This document shows, in pieces, positions 16,598 to 26,135 of a DNA stretch of 64,000 nucleotides (positions are counted from its first letter, which is position 1; each line of letters begins with the position of its first letter). The DNA lies in contig NZ_CP103288.1 in NCBI RefSeq assembly GCF_024758005.1, positions 1,302,001 to 1,366,000 on the forward strand. Reading direction: 5' to 3'. This stretch comes from Pseudarthrobacter sp. NS4. GTDB taxonomy: Bacteria; Actinomycetota; Actinomycetes; Actinomycetales; Micrococcaceae. Both the position numbers and the translations under genes were made by a program. The notes below the pieces were generated by a model. That model made no database searches and had not been told where the DNA came from. It worked only from the letters and a program-made list of their open reading frames with translations.

Positions 16598-16746
16598 GTC
16601 ATGTTTTGCCGGAAGTGGAGCTGCACTGCGTCAGTGCTACAGCACCATGCCCTGCGCTTTCACGCGCTGTCATCAACGCGGTACGAAAGTGCGCCAGCCG
16701 GTAGCCTGACCTAACCAGTGCCCATATCCCTAGCCAGGAGTTCTCC

Positions 16747-18045
16747 GTGACTACTACAGCCACCTCAACCACAACCGTCAGCAATCAGCCGCTGGCCGAG
16801 CTTGACCCGGAAATCGCCGCAGTCCTTGACCAGGAGCTCGGCCGCCAGCGCGGCACCCTGGAGATGATTGCCTCCGAAAACTTTGCGCCCCGCGCCGTGA
16901 TGGAAGCCCAGGGCTCCGTCCTCACCAACAAGTACGCCGAGGGCTACCCGGGCCGCCGCTACTACGGCGGCTGCGAGTACGTTGACGTTGCAGAGCAGCT
17001 GGCCATTGACCGGGTGAAGGCACTGTTCGGCGCCGAGTACGCCAACGTCCAGCCCCACTCCGGTGCCCAGGCCAACGCCGCCGCGCTCTCCGCCATGATC
17101 ACCCCCGGCGACAAGATCCTGGGCCTGTCCCTGGCGCATGGTGGCCACCTGACCCACGGCATGAAGCTGAACTTCTCCGGCAAGCTCTACAACGTTGCCG
17201 CCTACCAGGTTGAAGAAGACAACTTCCGCGTGGACATGGACAAGCTCCGCGAGCAGGCTATCGCCGAGAAGCCGCAGGTCATCATCGCAGGATGGTCCGC
17301 CTACCCCCGGCACCTGGACTTCGCAGCATTCCGCTCCATCGCCGACGAGGTGGGCGCCCTGCTCTGGACGGACATGGCGCACTTTGCCGGCCTGGTTGCC
17401 GCAGGCCTGCACCCCAGCCCGGTCCCGCACTCGGACGTGGTCACCTCCACCGTGCACAAGACCCTCGCCGGCCCGCGCTCGGGTGTGATCCTGGCCAAGC
17501 AGGAGTGGGCCAAGAAGCTCAACTCCAACGTCTTCCCGGGCCAGCAGGGCGGTCCGCTGATGCACGTCATCGCCGCCAAGGCAGTAGCCTTCAAGATCGC
17601 CGGCAGCCAGGAATTCAAGGAGCGCCAGGAGCGCGTCCTCGAAGGTGCCAGGATCATCGCCGACCGCCTCAACCAGGCCGATGTTGCCGAGGCCGGCGTC
17701 TCGGTCCTTACCGGCGGCACCGACGTCCACCTGGTGCTCGTTGACCTGCGCAACTCCCAGCTGGACGGCCAGCAGGCCGAAGACCTCCTGCACTCGGTAG
17801 GCATCACCGTCAACCGCAACGCCGTTCCGTTCGACCCCCGCCCGCCGATGGTCACCTCCGGCCTGCGCATCGGCACGCCGGCCCTGGCAACCCGTGGCTT
17901 TGGCGCCGCCGAGTTCACCGAGGTTGCCGAGATCATCGCCACCGCCCTCAAGGCAGGCACCAGCGCCGACGTCGAATCCCTGCAGGCCCGCGTTGACAAG
18001 CTGGCTGCTGACTTCCCGCTGTACCCGCAGCACGAGCAGTGGTAA
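16747..18045 (+). CDS. glyA: Serine hydroxymethyltransferase
   Basis: 432 residues from GTG at 16747, with AGGAG at 16736-16740. It is a fold-type I PLP enzyme; the PLP lysine is K238 in [13 protein letters not shown]. Other family motifs are [30 protein letters not shown] and [12 protein letters not shown]. It converts serine and THF to glycine and 5,10-methylene-THF. It is the first gene of a two-gene operon with folD (3-base gap) under a ZTP riboswitch. Confidence 0.97.
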   Translation: MTTTATSTTTVSNQPLAELDPEIAAVLDQELGRQRGTLEMIASENFAPRAVMEAQGSVLTNKYAEGYPGRRYYGGCEYVDVAEQLAIDRVKALFGAEYANVQPHSGAQANAAALSAMITPGDKILGLSLAHGGHLTHGMKLNFSGKLYNVAAYQVEEDNFRVDMDKLREQAIAEKPQVIIAGWSAYPRHLDFAAFRSIADEVGALLWTDMAHFAGLVAAGLHPSPVPHSDVVTSTVHKTLAGPRSGVILAKQEWAKKLNSNVFPGQQGGPLMHVIAAKAVAFKIAGSQEFKERQERVLEGARIIADRLNQADVAEAGVSVLTGGTDVHLVLVDLRNSQLDGQQAEDLLHSVGITVNRNAVPFDPRPPMVTSGLRIGTPALATRGFGAAEFTEVAEIIATALKAGTSADVESLQARVDKLAADFPLYPQHEQW

Positions 18046-18048
18046 TTC

Positions 18049-18954
18049 GTGACTGAAGCCACGCAGACCGCGAAGATCCTTGACGGCAGGGCAGCGGCAG
18101 CCGCCATCAAATCCGAGCTGACGGAGCGTGTCGCAGCCCTGAAGGCCCGCGGCGTCACTCCCGGCATCGCCACTGTGCTCGTGGGCGCCGACCCTGCCTC
18201 ACAGCTGTACGTGTCCATGAAGCACAAGCAGTCGGTGGAGATCGGGATGAACTCGATCCAGCGCGAGCTGCCCGCGGATGCCACCCAGGCGCAGGTTGAG
18301 GACCTCATTGACGAACTCAATGCGGACCCGGACTGCCACGGCTACATCGTCCAGCTGCCGCTGCCCAAGCACCTGGACACCGATGCCATCCTCGAGCGCA
18401 TCGATCCCGCCAAGGATGCCGACGGCCTGCACCCGACCAACCTGGGCCGGCTGGTGCTTAACGTCAACGGCGAAATCACCTCGCCCCTGCCGTGCACGCC
18501 CCGCGGCGTCATCGAGCTCCTGGAGCGCAACGGTTACAGCCTCGCCGGCAAGCATGTTGTGGTGGTTGGCCGCGGCGTTACCATCGGCCGCTCTATCGGG
18601 TTGCTGCTCACGCGGCGGGCCGTGAACGCCACCGTCACCCTGACGCACACCGGAACCAGGAACCTTTCGGAACTGCTGCGGCAGGCGGACGTCATTGTGG
18701 GCGCGGCCGGTGCCAAGCACATCGTCAAGGCTGCAGACGTGAAGCCGGGCGCGGCTGTGCTCGACGTCGGTGTCACCCGGGAAACCGACCCCGAGACGGG
18801 CAAGAGCAAGGTCCACGGCGACATCGAGCCGGCCGCTGCCGAGGTAGCCGGCTGGGTTTCGCCGAACCCCGGAGGCGTGGGGCCCATGACCGTGGCGCTG
18901 CTGATGACCAACGTGGTCGAAGCCGCCGAACGGCAGGCGGGCATCACCCGGTAG
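18049..18954 (+). CDS. folD: Bifunctional methylenetetrahydrofolate dehydrogenase / methenyl-THF cyclohydrolase
   Basis: 301 residues from GTG at 18049, three bases after the glyA stop. FolD motifs are present: [14 protein letters not shown], with the catalytic-type Lys, then [15 protein letters not shown] and DADGLHP. The Rossmann segment [20 protein letters not shown] precedes [17 protein letters not shown]. It oxidises 5,10-methylene-THF to methenyl-THF and hydrolyses that to 10-formyl-THF, the C1 donor whose shortage the upstream ZTP riboswitch reports. A strong hairpin terminator follows. Confidence 0.97.
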   Translation: MTEATQTAKILDGRAAAAAIKSELTERVAALKARGVTPGIATVLVGADPASQLYVSMKHKQSVEIGMNSIQRELPADATQAQVEDLIDELNADPDCHGYIVQLPLPKHLDTDAILERIDPAKDADGLHPTNLGRLVLNVNGEITSPLPCTPRGVIELLERNGYSLAGKHVVVVGRGVTIGRSIGLLLTRRAVNATVTLTHTGTRNLSELLRQADVIVGAAGAKHIVKAADVKPGAAVLDVGVTRETDPETGKSKVHGDIEPAAAEVAGWVSPNPGGVGPMTVALLMTNVVEAAERQAGITR

Positions 18955-18970
18955 TCCGTCTTTTTCAGGC

Positions 18971-19018
18971 CCGACGGCGGTACCGCACCTTACGCATGAG
19001 GCGCGGTACCGCCGTCGG
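18971..19018 (+). terminator. Terminator hairpin after folD
   Basis: A 16-bp perfect stem (CCGACGGCGGTACCGC with GCGGTACCGCCGTCGG) and a 16-base loop, followed by ACTTTAATTATT. It lies 17 bases after the folD stop and separates it from the ABC exporter genes. Confidence 0.85.
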
Positions 19019-19081
19019 ACTTTAATTATTGAACTGACAGTCCTCTTCCACCTGCCCGGCAGCTCTACTAGTCTGCGGAGG

Positions 19082-20083
19082 GTGCACAACGAAGCCCCCC
19101 TGTCCTCCGGCGCCGCAGCCGGTGCTGTCCACCCTGCCCAAGAGCCCCACACCGAAGCCCGCGGCACAGTCATCACGGCAGAGAATCTGACCAAGACCTA
19201 CGGTGACGTTGCGGCCGTGGACGGCATCTCCTTCACCGTCCCGTCGGGGGAGTCCTTTGGCCTGCTGGGGCCCAACGGCGCGGGGAAGTCCACCACCATG
19301 AAAATGATCGGCGGTGTCACCCGCCGCACGTCGGGCAACCTGAGCATCATGGGGCTGGACCCCGATTCCCACGGGCCGGAAGTGCGCGCGCACCTGGGCG
19401 TGGTGCCGCAGCAGGACAACCTGGACGAGGAGCTGCGGGTCCGGGACAACCTCCTGGTGTACGGCCGCTACTTCGGCCTGCCCATGAGCTACCTGAAGCC
19501 GAAGGCCGATGAATTGCTGGAGTTTGCCCAGCTGACGGACAAGGCAAAATCCAAGGTGGACGCGCTGTCCGGCGGCATGAAGCGGCGGCTGACCATCGCC
19601 AGGTCGCTCATCAACGAACCCCGGATCCTGCTGCTGGACGAACCGACGACGGGCCTGGACCCGCAGGCCCGGCACATCCTGTGGGACCGGCTGTTCCGGC
19701 TTAAGGAACAGGGCGTCACGCTGATCCTCACCACCCACTATATGGATGAGGCCGAGCAGTTGTGTGACCGGCTGATCGTGGTGGACAAGGGCCGCATCAT
19801 GGCCGAGGGGTCCCCGGCCCAGCTGATCCGCGGGCATTCCACCCGGGAGGTGGTGGAGCTGCGGTTCGGTTCGGAGCGGAACACCACCATCGCGGCCGCA
19901 CTTGGCGGCATTGGTGAACGCCTCGAGGTCCTGCCGGACCGGGTGCTGATCTATGCGCACGACGGCGAGGCCGCCCTTGAGCAGGTGGCGGCCCGCGGCC
20001 TGCGGCCGCTGACATCACTGGTCCGCAGGTCCTCGCTGGAGGACGTCTTCCTGCGGCTGACAGGCAGGAGCCTCATTGACTGA
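19082..20083 (+). CDS. ABC exporter ATP-binding protein (DrrA/NodI type)
   Basis: 333 residues from GTG at 19082. Walker A is LLGPNGAGKST, the signature LSGGMKRRL, Walker B ILLLDEPTTGLDP, and the switch His lies in LTTHYMDEAE. The C-terminal extension of about 90 residues (EVVELRFGSERNTTIAAALG) is characteristic of the daunorubicin-resistance/NodI subfamily. It is the first of three overlapping genes with two ABC-2 permeases and exports an unknown hydrophobic substrate. TAGTCT at 19069-19074 lies 7 bases before the start, so translation may be leaderless. Confidence 0.9.
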   Translation: MHNEAPLSSGAAAGAVHPAQEPHTEARGTVITAENLTKTYGDVAAVDGISFTVPSGESFGLLGPNGAGKSTTMKMIGGVTRRTSGNLSIMGLDPDSHGPEVRAHLGVVPQQDNLDEELRVRDNLLVYGRYFGLPMSYLKPKADELLEFAQLTDKAKSKVDALSGGMKRRLTIARSLINEPRILLLDEPTTGLDPQARHILWDRLFRLKEQGVTLILTTHYMDEAEQLCDRLIVVDKGRIMAEGSPAQLIRGHSTREVVELRFGSERNTTIAAALGGIGERLEVLPDRVLIYAHDGEAALEQVAARGLRPLTSLVRRSSLEDVFLRLTGRSLID

Positions 20084-20921
20084 GCGGTCTGCTCCGGGAG
20101 TTGCGCGGGCCCACAGCCCTGAGGTGGCTGCCGCTAAAGCCCGTCGTTGGGGAGCGTTTTACTACGCCGGGCAGGTGCTCCGCGTGATGAAGAGTTATGG
20201 CTGGTCCATCCTGATGTACAGCGTGGGCCAGCCGGTGGCCTACCTGTTCGCCATGGGTGTGGGCCTGGCCTCCCTGGTGGACAGCCAGGCCTCAACAGCT
20301 TTCGGCGGAGTCAGCTATCTGGCATTCATAGCGCCGGCGCTGCTGGTATCCGCGGCCGTCATGACCGCCGCCAACGAGTTCACCTTTCCGGTAATGGCCG
20401 GGTTCAAGTGGCGCCGGACCTATTACGGTCCACATGCTTCGCCGTTGACTCCAGATCAGATCGCGGCCGGGCACGTCATGGCCGTGACCCTGAGGCTGCT
20501 GGTGCAGTCGGCCATCTACTTTGCAGTCGTGGCACTGTTTGGTGCATCCCCATCGGGCTGGGCGTGGGCCGGCATCCTGGTGGCCACCCTGGCGGGACTG
20601 TCCTTCGGCCTGCCGCTGATGGCGTATTCTGCTTCGCTCACGGAGGACAAGGGCCAGTTCGCGCTGGTGATGAGGCTCATTGTGATGCCGCTGTTCCTGT
20701 TCTCCGGAACCTTCTTCCCGCTGGATACCCTTCCGCTGGCAGTGCGCTGGATCGGCTGGATTTCTCCCATCTGGCACGGCACCGAACTGGGCCGGGTGCT
20801 CAGTTACGGCTACGAAGAGCCCCCGGTCCTCACCCTCGTCCATGTCGCTGTCCTGGCCGGACTGGCGGTCCTGGGCTGGATCCTCACCAGCCGCAGGTTT
20901 ACCAAAAGGATGTCCCAATGA
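20076..20921 (+). CDS. ABC-2 type exporter permease (first subunit)
   Basis: 281 residues from TTG at 20076, chosen because AGGAG ends 5 bases upstream; it overlaps the ATPase stop by 8 bases. It has six predicted membrane helices and the ABC-2 C-terminal region with LFSGTFFPLDTLPLAVRWIG and ISPIWHGTELGR, as in NodJ/DrrB. It pairs with the next permease as a heterodimeric channel for the upstream ATPase. Confidence 0.88.
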   Translation: MTERSAPGVARAHSPEVAAAKARRWGAFYYAGQVLRVMKSYGWSILMYSVGQPVAYLFAMGVGLASLVDSQASTAFGGVSYLAFIAPALLVSAAVMTAANEFTFPVMAGFKWRRTYYGPHASPLTPDQIAAGHVMAVTLRLLVQSAIYFAVVALFGASPSGWAWAGILVATLAGLSFGLPLMAYSASLTEDKGQFALVMRLIVMPLFLFSGTFFPLDTLPLAVRWIGWISPIWHGTELGRVLSYGYEEPPVLTLVHVAVLAGLAVLGWILTSRRFTKRMSQ

Positions 20922-21760
20922 GCGCGCCGGTTGGACTGGGGCCAGGGTCCAGCGCCACGGAGGAAGCCCGAAACAGGTCCTTCGGCGCGCTCTACTCACG
21001 CAACGCCAGGGCGGTGATCTCGCGCGGGATGAAAGCCACCATGGGCGGTCACTGGCTGGTCATGCTGTCCGGGTTCTTCGAGCCTGTCCTGTTCCTGTTC
21101 TCCATGGGTGTGGGAATGGGGGCGATCGTGGGCGCAGTGGAGGGGCCGGACGGCAACCCGATCAGCTACGCCGCGTACATTGCCCCCGCACTTCTTGCCG
21201 TCTCGGCGATGAACGGCGCGGTCTATGACTCAACCTGGAACGTCTTCTTCAAGATGAACTTCGGCAAGCTGTACCAGGGCATGCTGTACACGTCCCTTGG
21301 TCCGCTTGATATCGCCCTGGGGGAGATTTTCCTGGCGCTCCTGCGCGGGATGATGTACGCCACCGGCTTCACGGCCGTCATGGCGATGATGGGACTCATC
21401 ACCACTCCCTGGGCGCTGCTGATGATCCCCGCCTCGGTGCTGATTGCCTTCGGTTTCGCGAGCATCGGAATGGGGATCACCAGCTTCATGAAGACGTTCC
21501 AGCAGATGGACTGGATTACGTTCATCATGCTGCCCATGTTCCTCTTCAGCGCCACGTTCTACCCGCTCAGCGTCTATCCGCAGTACATCCAGTGGCTCAT
21601 CCAGGCCATGCCGCTGTGGCATGGGGTGGAATTGCTGCGCCAGATCAGCGTGGGCACCTTCACGGCAGCAATGCCGCTGCATATCGGCTATTACCTGGTG
21701 ATGACCGCCGCCGGGATGCTGCTGACCACCGTGCGGCTGCGGCAGCTCTTCCTGAAGTAG
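20918..21760 (+). CDS. ABC-2 type exporter permease (second subunit)
   Basis: 280 residues from ATG at 20918, overlapping the previous stop as ATGA, with AAAAGGA upstream. The frame is open much further upstream, but that part runs through the previous gene. Six predicted helices; MLPMFLFSATFYPLSVYPQY and QAMPLWHGVELLRQIS mirror the first permease, so the two arose by duplication. MKATMGGHWLVMLSGFFEPV precedes helix 1. Confidence 0.88.
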   Translation: MSAPVGLGPGSSATEEARNRSFGALYSRNARAVISRGMKATMGGHWLVMLSGFFEPVLFLFSMGVGMGAIVGAVEGPDGNPISYAAYIAPALLAVSAMNGAVYDSTWNVFFKMNFGKLYQGMLYTSLGPLDIALGEIFLALLRGMMYATGFTAVMAMMGLITTPWALLMIPASVLIAFGFASIGMGITSFMKTFQQMDWITFIMLPMFLFSATFYPLSVYPQYIQWLIQAMPLWHGVELLRQISVGTFTAAMPLHIGYYLVMTAAGMLLTTVRLRQLFLK

Positions 21761-21822
21761 CACCTGTTCGCCGGGGGTGGAAGGCGGCGGGAGCATACTC
21801 CGGCATTTGAGAGAATAGGTGC

Positions 21823-22386
21823 ATGCGATCTCTCGGCAGCTCCAAGTCATCCTCCAAACCCGCCAAGGGCGGATTCTCGATGTTCCGCATCAGCGGTCCG
21901 GGACTGATGGTCCTGGTGACGGCGTTTGTTGTGGCCGTCATCTTCGCCGCAAACCAGAACGACGTGGTGGGCTGGGTTGTTGCCGTCATTGCCTTCTTCT
22001 GGCTCGCGCTTGCCTGCTTCGTTGTCTTCAGCATCCAGAAGGCGGCGAAGAAGGCCGGCGCCAAGTTGAGCGAAGCCCAGGACGCCTTCAACACGGCTGC
22101 CGGGCGGGCGCCGTCGTCCTCGTCCGCAAACCACGGCGGCACCCGCGTTGTGTCCGAGCGCAGCGAAGCAGAGGAGGTCCGGGACCTCAAGCTGGACCAC
22201 TCCTTCAAGATCGTCCAGGTGCAGGTCCGCGTTGTGGAGGATGAGCGTGCCAAGGGAGCTGCCGCCAACCAGGACACCATCAACCGTGCCCTGGAAACCA
22301 TTGAGATTACCGCCACAAATGCGAGGGACATGATCAAGTCCTCCGGCGGCAGCGGAGAGCCGGTCACCGGAACCATCATCGACTAG
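21823..22386 (+). CDS. Two-helix membrane protein of unknown function
   Basis: 187 residues. A basic Ser/Lys-rich N-terminus (MRSLGSSKSSSKPAKGGF) is followed by two hydrophobic segments at about 29-46 and 49-70, then a charged cytoplasmic or coiled region (FSIQKAAKKAGAKLSEAQDAFN) and a polar C-terminus (TINRALETIEITATNARDMI). It resembles uncharacterised actinobacterial membrane proteins; I do not recognise a named family. There is no clear Shine-Dalgarno; GAGAAT 6 bases before the ATG could be a -10 of a leaderless mRNA. The exonuclease gene begins immediately afterwards. Confidence 0.7.
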   Translation: MRSLGSSKSSSKPAKGGFSMFRISGPGLMVLVTAFVVAVIFAANQNDVVGWVVAVIAFFWLALACFVVFSIQKAAKKAGAKLSEAQDAFNTAAGRAPSSSSANHGGTRVVSERSEAEEVRDLKLDHSFKIVQVQVRVVEDERAKGAAANQDTINRALETIEITATNARDMIKSSGGSGEPVTGTIID

Positions 22387-22396
22387 AGTGGAGCGG

Positions 22397-23230
22397 GTGA
22401 GCTCGGCATTGAAGAAGGACCACCTTCGCATCGCATCCGTCAACGTGAATGGCCTCCGGGCTGCCTACAAGAACGGCATGGCTGCGTGGCTGGAACCGCG
22501 CGAAGTGGATATCCTCTGCCTGCAGGAAGTCCGTGCCCCTGACGCCATCGTTCGTCAGCTACTGGGCGACGTCTGGCACATCCTGCATGCCGAGGCAGAA
22601 GCCAAGGGCCGGGCAGGCGTGGCCATTGCATCCCGGGAAGAGCCCTTGGCCACCCGTAACGGCATAGGTGACGATTACTTCGCCACGGCGGGCCGCTGGG
22701 TGGAAGCCGATTTCCGGTTCGCTGACGCTGCCGGACATCCTGTCCAGCTGACGGTCGCAAGCGCCTATGTCCACTCGGGTGAGGTTGGCACTCCCAAGCA
22801 GGATGACAAGTTCCGCTTCCTGGATGTCATGAGCACCCGCCTGCCCGAGCTGACCAAGCACAGCGACCACGCACTGGTGGTGGGTGACCTCAACGTGGCC
22901 CACACGCCGCTGGATATCCGGAACTGGAAAGGCAACGTCAAGAAGGCGGGATTCCTGCCCGAGGAGCGTGCCTACTTTGACCGTTTCTTCGGCGAGGAGA
23001 TCGGCTGGCGGGACGTCCATCGCGGGCTTGCAGGCCAGATGGACGGGCCCTACACCTGGTGGTCCCAGCGCGGCAAGGCCTTCGACAACGACACGGGCTG
23101 GCGCATCGACTACCACCTGGCCACTCCGGCGCTGGCAGCCTCCGCCATCTCGGCCGTCGTGGACCGCGCGGCTTCGTGGGACACCCGCTTTTCCGACCAT
23201 GCCCCGCTGGTAGTGGACTACCAGCTCTAA
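22397..23230 (+). CDS. xthA: Exodeoxyribonuclease III (AP endonuclease)
   Basis: About 277 residues from GTG at 22397; an in-frame GTG at 22388 would add three residues and cannot be excluded. It has the EEP nuclease fold with catalytic residues in [14 protein letters not shown] (Asn), LQEVRAP (Glu), [14 protein letters not shown] (Asp and Asn) and [11 protein letters not shown] (Asp-His). It cleaves DNA at abasic sites and degrades 3' ends in base-excision repair. It is followed 20 bases later by trpS on the same strand. Confidence 0.93.
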   Translation: MSSALKKDHLRIASVNVNGLRAAYKNGMAAWLEPREVDILCLQEVRAPDAIVRQLLGDVWHILHAEAEAKGRAGVAIASREEPLATRNGIGDDYFATAGRWVEADFRFADAAGHPVQLTVASAYVHSGEVGTPKQDDKFRFLDVMSTRLPELTKHSDHALVVGDLNVAHTPLDIRNWKGNVKKAGFLPEERAYFDRFFGEEIGWRDVHRGLAGQMDGPYTWWSQRGKAFDNDTGWRIDYHLATPALAASAISAVVDRAASWDTRFSDHAPLVVDYQL

Positions 23231-23250
23231 GCCCCGAAAGTTTCCTCCCC

Positions 23251-24294
23251 ATGATTAGCCAGACATCCCCGGCCGCGAAGAAGCGCATCCTTTCCGGAGC
23301 CAAGCCCACCGCCGATTCGCTGCACCTGGGCAACTACATCGGTGCTGTCCGCAACTGGGTGGACATGCAGGCTGAGTACGACGCCGTTTTCTTTATCCCG
23401 GACCTGCACGCCATCACCGTGGACTTCGATCCCGCCGAACTGGCCAAGCGAACCCGCATTGTTGCTGCCCAGTACATCGCCGCCGGCATCGACCCGGACA
23501 AGAGCATCTTCTTTGTCCAGTCCCACGTCCCCGAGCACGCACAGCTGGCCTGGGCCCTGAACTGCATCACCGGCTTTGGCGAGGCTTCCCGGATGACGCA
23601 GTTCAAGGACAAGACCCAGAAGTCCGGCGCTGACGCCGCCACCCTGGGCTTGTTCGCCTACCCCACGCTCATGGCCGCTGACATCCTGCTGTACCAGACC
23701 GACCTGGTGCCGGTGGGGGAGGACCAGCGCCAGCACCTGGAGCTGACCCGCAACCTGGCCCAGCGCTTCAACACTAAATTCGGTGCCACGTTCACCGTTC
23801 CGGAGGCGACCATCGTCAAGGAACGCGCCAAGATCTACGACCTCCAGAACCCCAGCGCCAAGATGTCCAAGACCGGTGAGTCTCCCAACGGTGCCATCCA
23901 GCTGCTGGAGGACCCCAAGATCGCGGCCAAGCGCATCAAGTCGGCAGTGACTGATGCCGGCACGGAGATCAGGTTCGACCCCGAAGAAAAGCCCGGCGTA
24001 TCCAACCTCCTCACCATCTACTCATCCCTGACCGGAAAGTCGGTCGCCGAGCTTGAAGCCGAGTACCAGGGAAAGATGTATGGCCACCTCAAGGTTGACC
24101 TCGCCGATATTGTGGTGGAATTTGTCACCCCGCTCCGGAACCGCACCAATGAGCTGATGGCGGATCCAGCCGAACTCGACAGGCTGCTGGCCCACGGCGC
24201 CGAGCGTGCCCGGGAAATCGCGTCGGTAACCCTCGGCCAGGTGTACGAACGCATGGGCTTCCTTCCGTCCTTCTCCCTTGCCGGAGTCCGCTAG
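23251..24294 (+). CDS. trpS: Tryptophanyl-tRNA synthetase
   Basis: 347 residues from ATG at 23251. The class I synthetase signatures are [11 protein letters not shown] (HIGH-like, near residue 23) and KMSKTGES (KMSKS). [10 protein letters not shown] and [18 protein letters not shown] are typical of TrpRS. It charges tRNA-Trp in the cytoplasm. The frame is open upstream through xthA, but the ATG after TTTCCTCCCC gives the normal N-terminus [19 protein letters not shown]. Confidence 0.97.
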   Translation: MISQTSPAAKKRILSGAKPTADSLHLGNYIGAVRNWVDMQAEYDAVFFIPDLHAITVDFDPAELAKRTRIVAAQYIAAGIDPDKSIFFVQSHVPEHAQLAWALNCITGFGEASRMTQFKDKTQKSGADAATLGLFAYPTLMAADILLYQTDLVPVGEDQRQHLELTRNLAQRFNTKFGATFTVPEATIVKERAKIYDLQNPSAKMSKTGESPNGAIQLLEDPKIAAKRIKSAVTDAGTEIRFDPEEKPGVSNLLTIYSSLTGKSVAELEAEYQGKMYGHLKVDLADIVVEFVTPLRNRTNELMADPAELDRLLAHGAERAREIASVTLGQVYERMGFLPSFSLAGVR

Positions 24295-24298
24295 CGCC

Positions 24299-25015
24299 AT
24301 GCCATCCAGCAAAGTCACCGCACGGGAAGGCTCCCGCTCCACCCAGGTGGCGGGAATGTCCGGCAACCCCCAAGGTGACCCAACGGCGGGCACCGGCAGG
24401 GAGGGCGCCGCCCCGCCCCGCACCGAACACATCAGCGTGGGCGTCATCCTCGGCTTTCCGCCGGAAGTTGCTGAAGAGCTGCAGCGATGGCGGGCTTCTT
24501 TCGGGGACCCTCTCGCGGACGTGGTTCCGGCCCACATCACGCTGGTGACAACCACTCCCACCCGGGACTGGGAGGCCACCCGGGAACATGTGCGGGAGGT
24601 GGCGCGCCGTCAAAGCCCCTTTATGGTCACCATCGCCGGGACGGGAACGTTCCGTCCCGTTTCGCCTGTGGTTTTCATCAACGTGGAGGACGGCTTTGAG
24701 GACTGCGTTGAACTGCACGAAAAACTCCAGCAGGGCCCCCTCCAGCGCGAGTTGCCCTTTGCCTATCATCCCCACGTCACCATCGCCCACGACGTAGCTC
24801 CGGAAAGCCTTGATGAGGCCGAAACGGTGCTGAAAAACTACAAGGCCACCTTCCCCGTGGTTAGCATGGGACTTTACGAGCACGATGCTGACGGCATCTG
24901 GCAGCTACGGGAAGAGCTGGACTTTGGGACCGAAACCGACGATCACGCAGTCTGCCCGGACGGCGGCACGGGCACAGTCCCCAAAACGGGCGGACCAGCA
25001 GCCACTTCCCACTGA
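24299..25015 (+). CDS. 2'-5' RNA ligase / 2H phosphoesterase family protein
   Basis: 238 residues from ATG at 24299, four bases after the trpS stop. The two H-x-T motifs of the 2H (LigT/cyclic phosphodiesterase) superfamily are present: HIT at 79-81 (PAHITLVTTT) and HVT at 159-161 (YHPHVTIAHD). The first 40 residues are Gly/Pro/Thr-rich and probably disordered; MSGNPQGD at residue 20 is an alternative start. The enzyme would act on cyclic phosphate or 2'-5' linked nucleotides; the substrate is unknown. Its 3' end overlaps the next gene by up to 131 bases. Confidence 0.82.
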   Translation: MPSSKVTAREGSRSTQVAGMSGNPQGDPTAGTGREGAAPPRTEHISVGVILGFPPEVAEELQRWRASFGDPLADVVPAHITLVTTTPTRDWEATREHVREVARRQSPFMVTIAGTGTFRPVSPVVFINVEDGFEDCVELHEKLQQGPLQRELPFAYHPHVTIAHDVAPESLDEAETVLKNYKATFPVVSMGLYEHDADGIWQLREELDFGTETDDHAVCPDGGTGTVPKTGGPAATSH

Positions 25016-26135
25016 ATATGCCCGCCTGAAGCTCGAGGTCATCCAGAAACGCATGGAGTGGAGCAAGGCCCGCAGGTCCAGCGCCAAGTTCGCGGGTTTG
25101 CTATCCATGTTCCAGTGGCAGCTGGCCCGTCTCAACGCGCTACGGCCCGTGCGCGCAGTGAGGCACTATAACCTCCAGCGCGGCCCTCTCATGAGCGCCG
25201 GCATCGGCTTCAATATGTTTTTCTCCATCACGGGCCTCCTTACCACCGGTTTTTCCATCGCCGGACTGGTCCTGCGGGGGCAACCCGCTCTCTTGGATGT
25301 TGTCATTCGCAGCGTTGCCCAAAGCGCTCCTGGATTGCTCAAAATGAACGGCGGCGAGGGCCTGGTTGACCCCCAGGACCTATTGAATCCTGATGGCTTG
25401 AGCTGGACAGCGACCATTGCGGCCGCAGTGACGGTCTATACCTCTCTGCGCTGGATTGCGAGCCTGCGGGGCGGCCTCCGCGGCGTCATGGGACTTCCCC
25501 CGCTGCTGGTCAACCCGATCGTGCTCAAATTGCGGGATGCCGGAATCCTGCTGCTGCTGGGTGTGGCGCTGGTTATCAGCGGCGGAGCTTCCCTGGTCTT
25601 CGGCACGGCGGCGGGCTGGGTTTCTGATCTCCTCGGCCTCGACGAGGCCCTGGCCGGACCGCTGACCACATCGATCAAGATCACAGTGCCACTGGTCCTC
25701 AGCTGGGTAACCGCGTTCATCATGTTCCGGTTCGCCGGGGCGCTCAAGCTGTCCCGGCGCGCCCTGCTGGAGGGCATTATTCTGGCTGGGATGGGCACCA
25801 CCGTACTTCAGATCTTCAGTACCGAACTCCTTGCGGGCGCCGGACGTAATCCCATCCTGGCGCCCTTCGCCATCATCATCGGGTTGCTGATCTGGTTCAA
25901 CCTGGTCAGCCGTGTGTACCTGATGGCAGCAGGCTGGGCCGCCATTCGGGACGCCGACCTGGGCACCTCGTCCAGCGGCCATGAGAAAGGAACCTGGGGA
26001 GCACGGCAGGTCCAGCCGGGGAAAGTACCAATCCAGCCAGGGAAAATGCCGGCGCACGCTGAGGCAGACGCCCCGGCGGCTGCCCCTGCCGCTACTGCCC
26101 GGCGTCGAGGTATTGGTCGGCCCAGGCAGCGATAA
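24885..26135 (+). CDS. YihY/BrkB-family inner membrane protein
   Basis: 416 residues if ATG at 24885 is used. Homology-like sequence begins only near residue 40 (TEYARLKLEVIQKRMEWSKA), so the true start may be ATG at 25053; neither has a good Shine-Dalgarno. About six membrane segments follow, with YNLQRGPLMSAGIGFNMFFS matching the opening of the YihY domain. The C-terminal tail is Gln/Pro/Lys-rich, then Ala/Pro-rich. The family was once misannotated as RNase BN; its role is unknown. The 3' end overlaps the convergent hydrolase gene by 44 bases. Confidence 0.8.
   Translation: MLTASGSYGKSWTLGPKPTITQSARTAARAQSPKRADQQPLPTEYARLKLEVIQKRMEWSKARRSSAKFAGLLSMFQWQLARLNALRPVRAVRHYNLQRGPLMSAGIGFNMFFSITGLLTTGFSIAGLVLRGQPALLDVVIRSVAQSAPGLLKMNGGEGLVDPQDLLNPDGLSWTATIAAAVTVYTSLRWIASLRGGLRGVMGLPPLLVNPIVLKLRDAGILLLLGVALVISGGASLVFGTAAGWVSDLLGLDEALAGPLTTSIKITVPLVLSWVTAFIMFRFAGALKLSRRALLEGIILAGMGTTVLQIFSTELLAGAGRNPILAPFAIIIGLLIWFNLVSRVYLMAAGWAAIRDADLGTSSSGHEKGTWGARQVQPGKVPIQPGKMPAHAEADAPAAAPAATARRRGIGRPRQR

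Noticed and set aside
16765..18033. Minus-strand 422-codon frame opposite glyA
   Set aside because: Entirely antisense to a clear glyA; composition is a mirror of the coding strand.
20147..20917. Upstream extension of the second ABC-2 permease to 537 codons
   Set aside because: It runs through the first permease in another frame; ATG at 20918 has an ATGA overlap and a Shine-Dalgarno.
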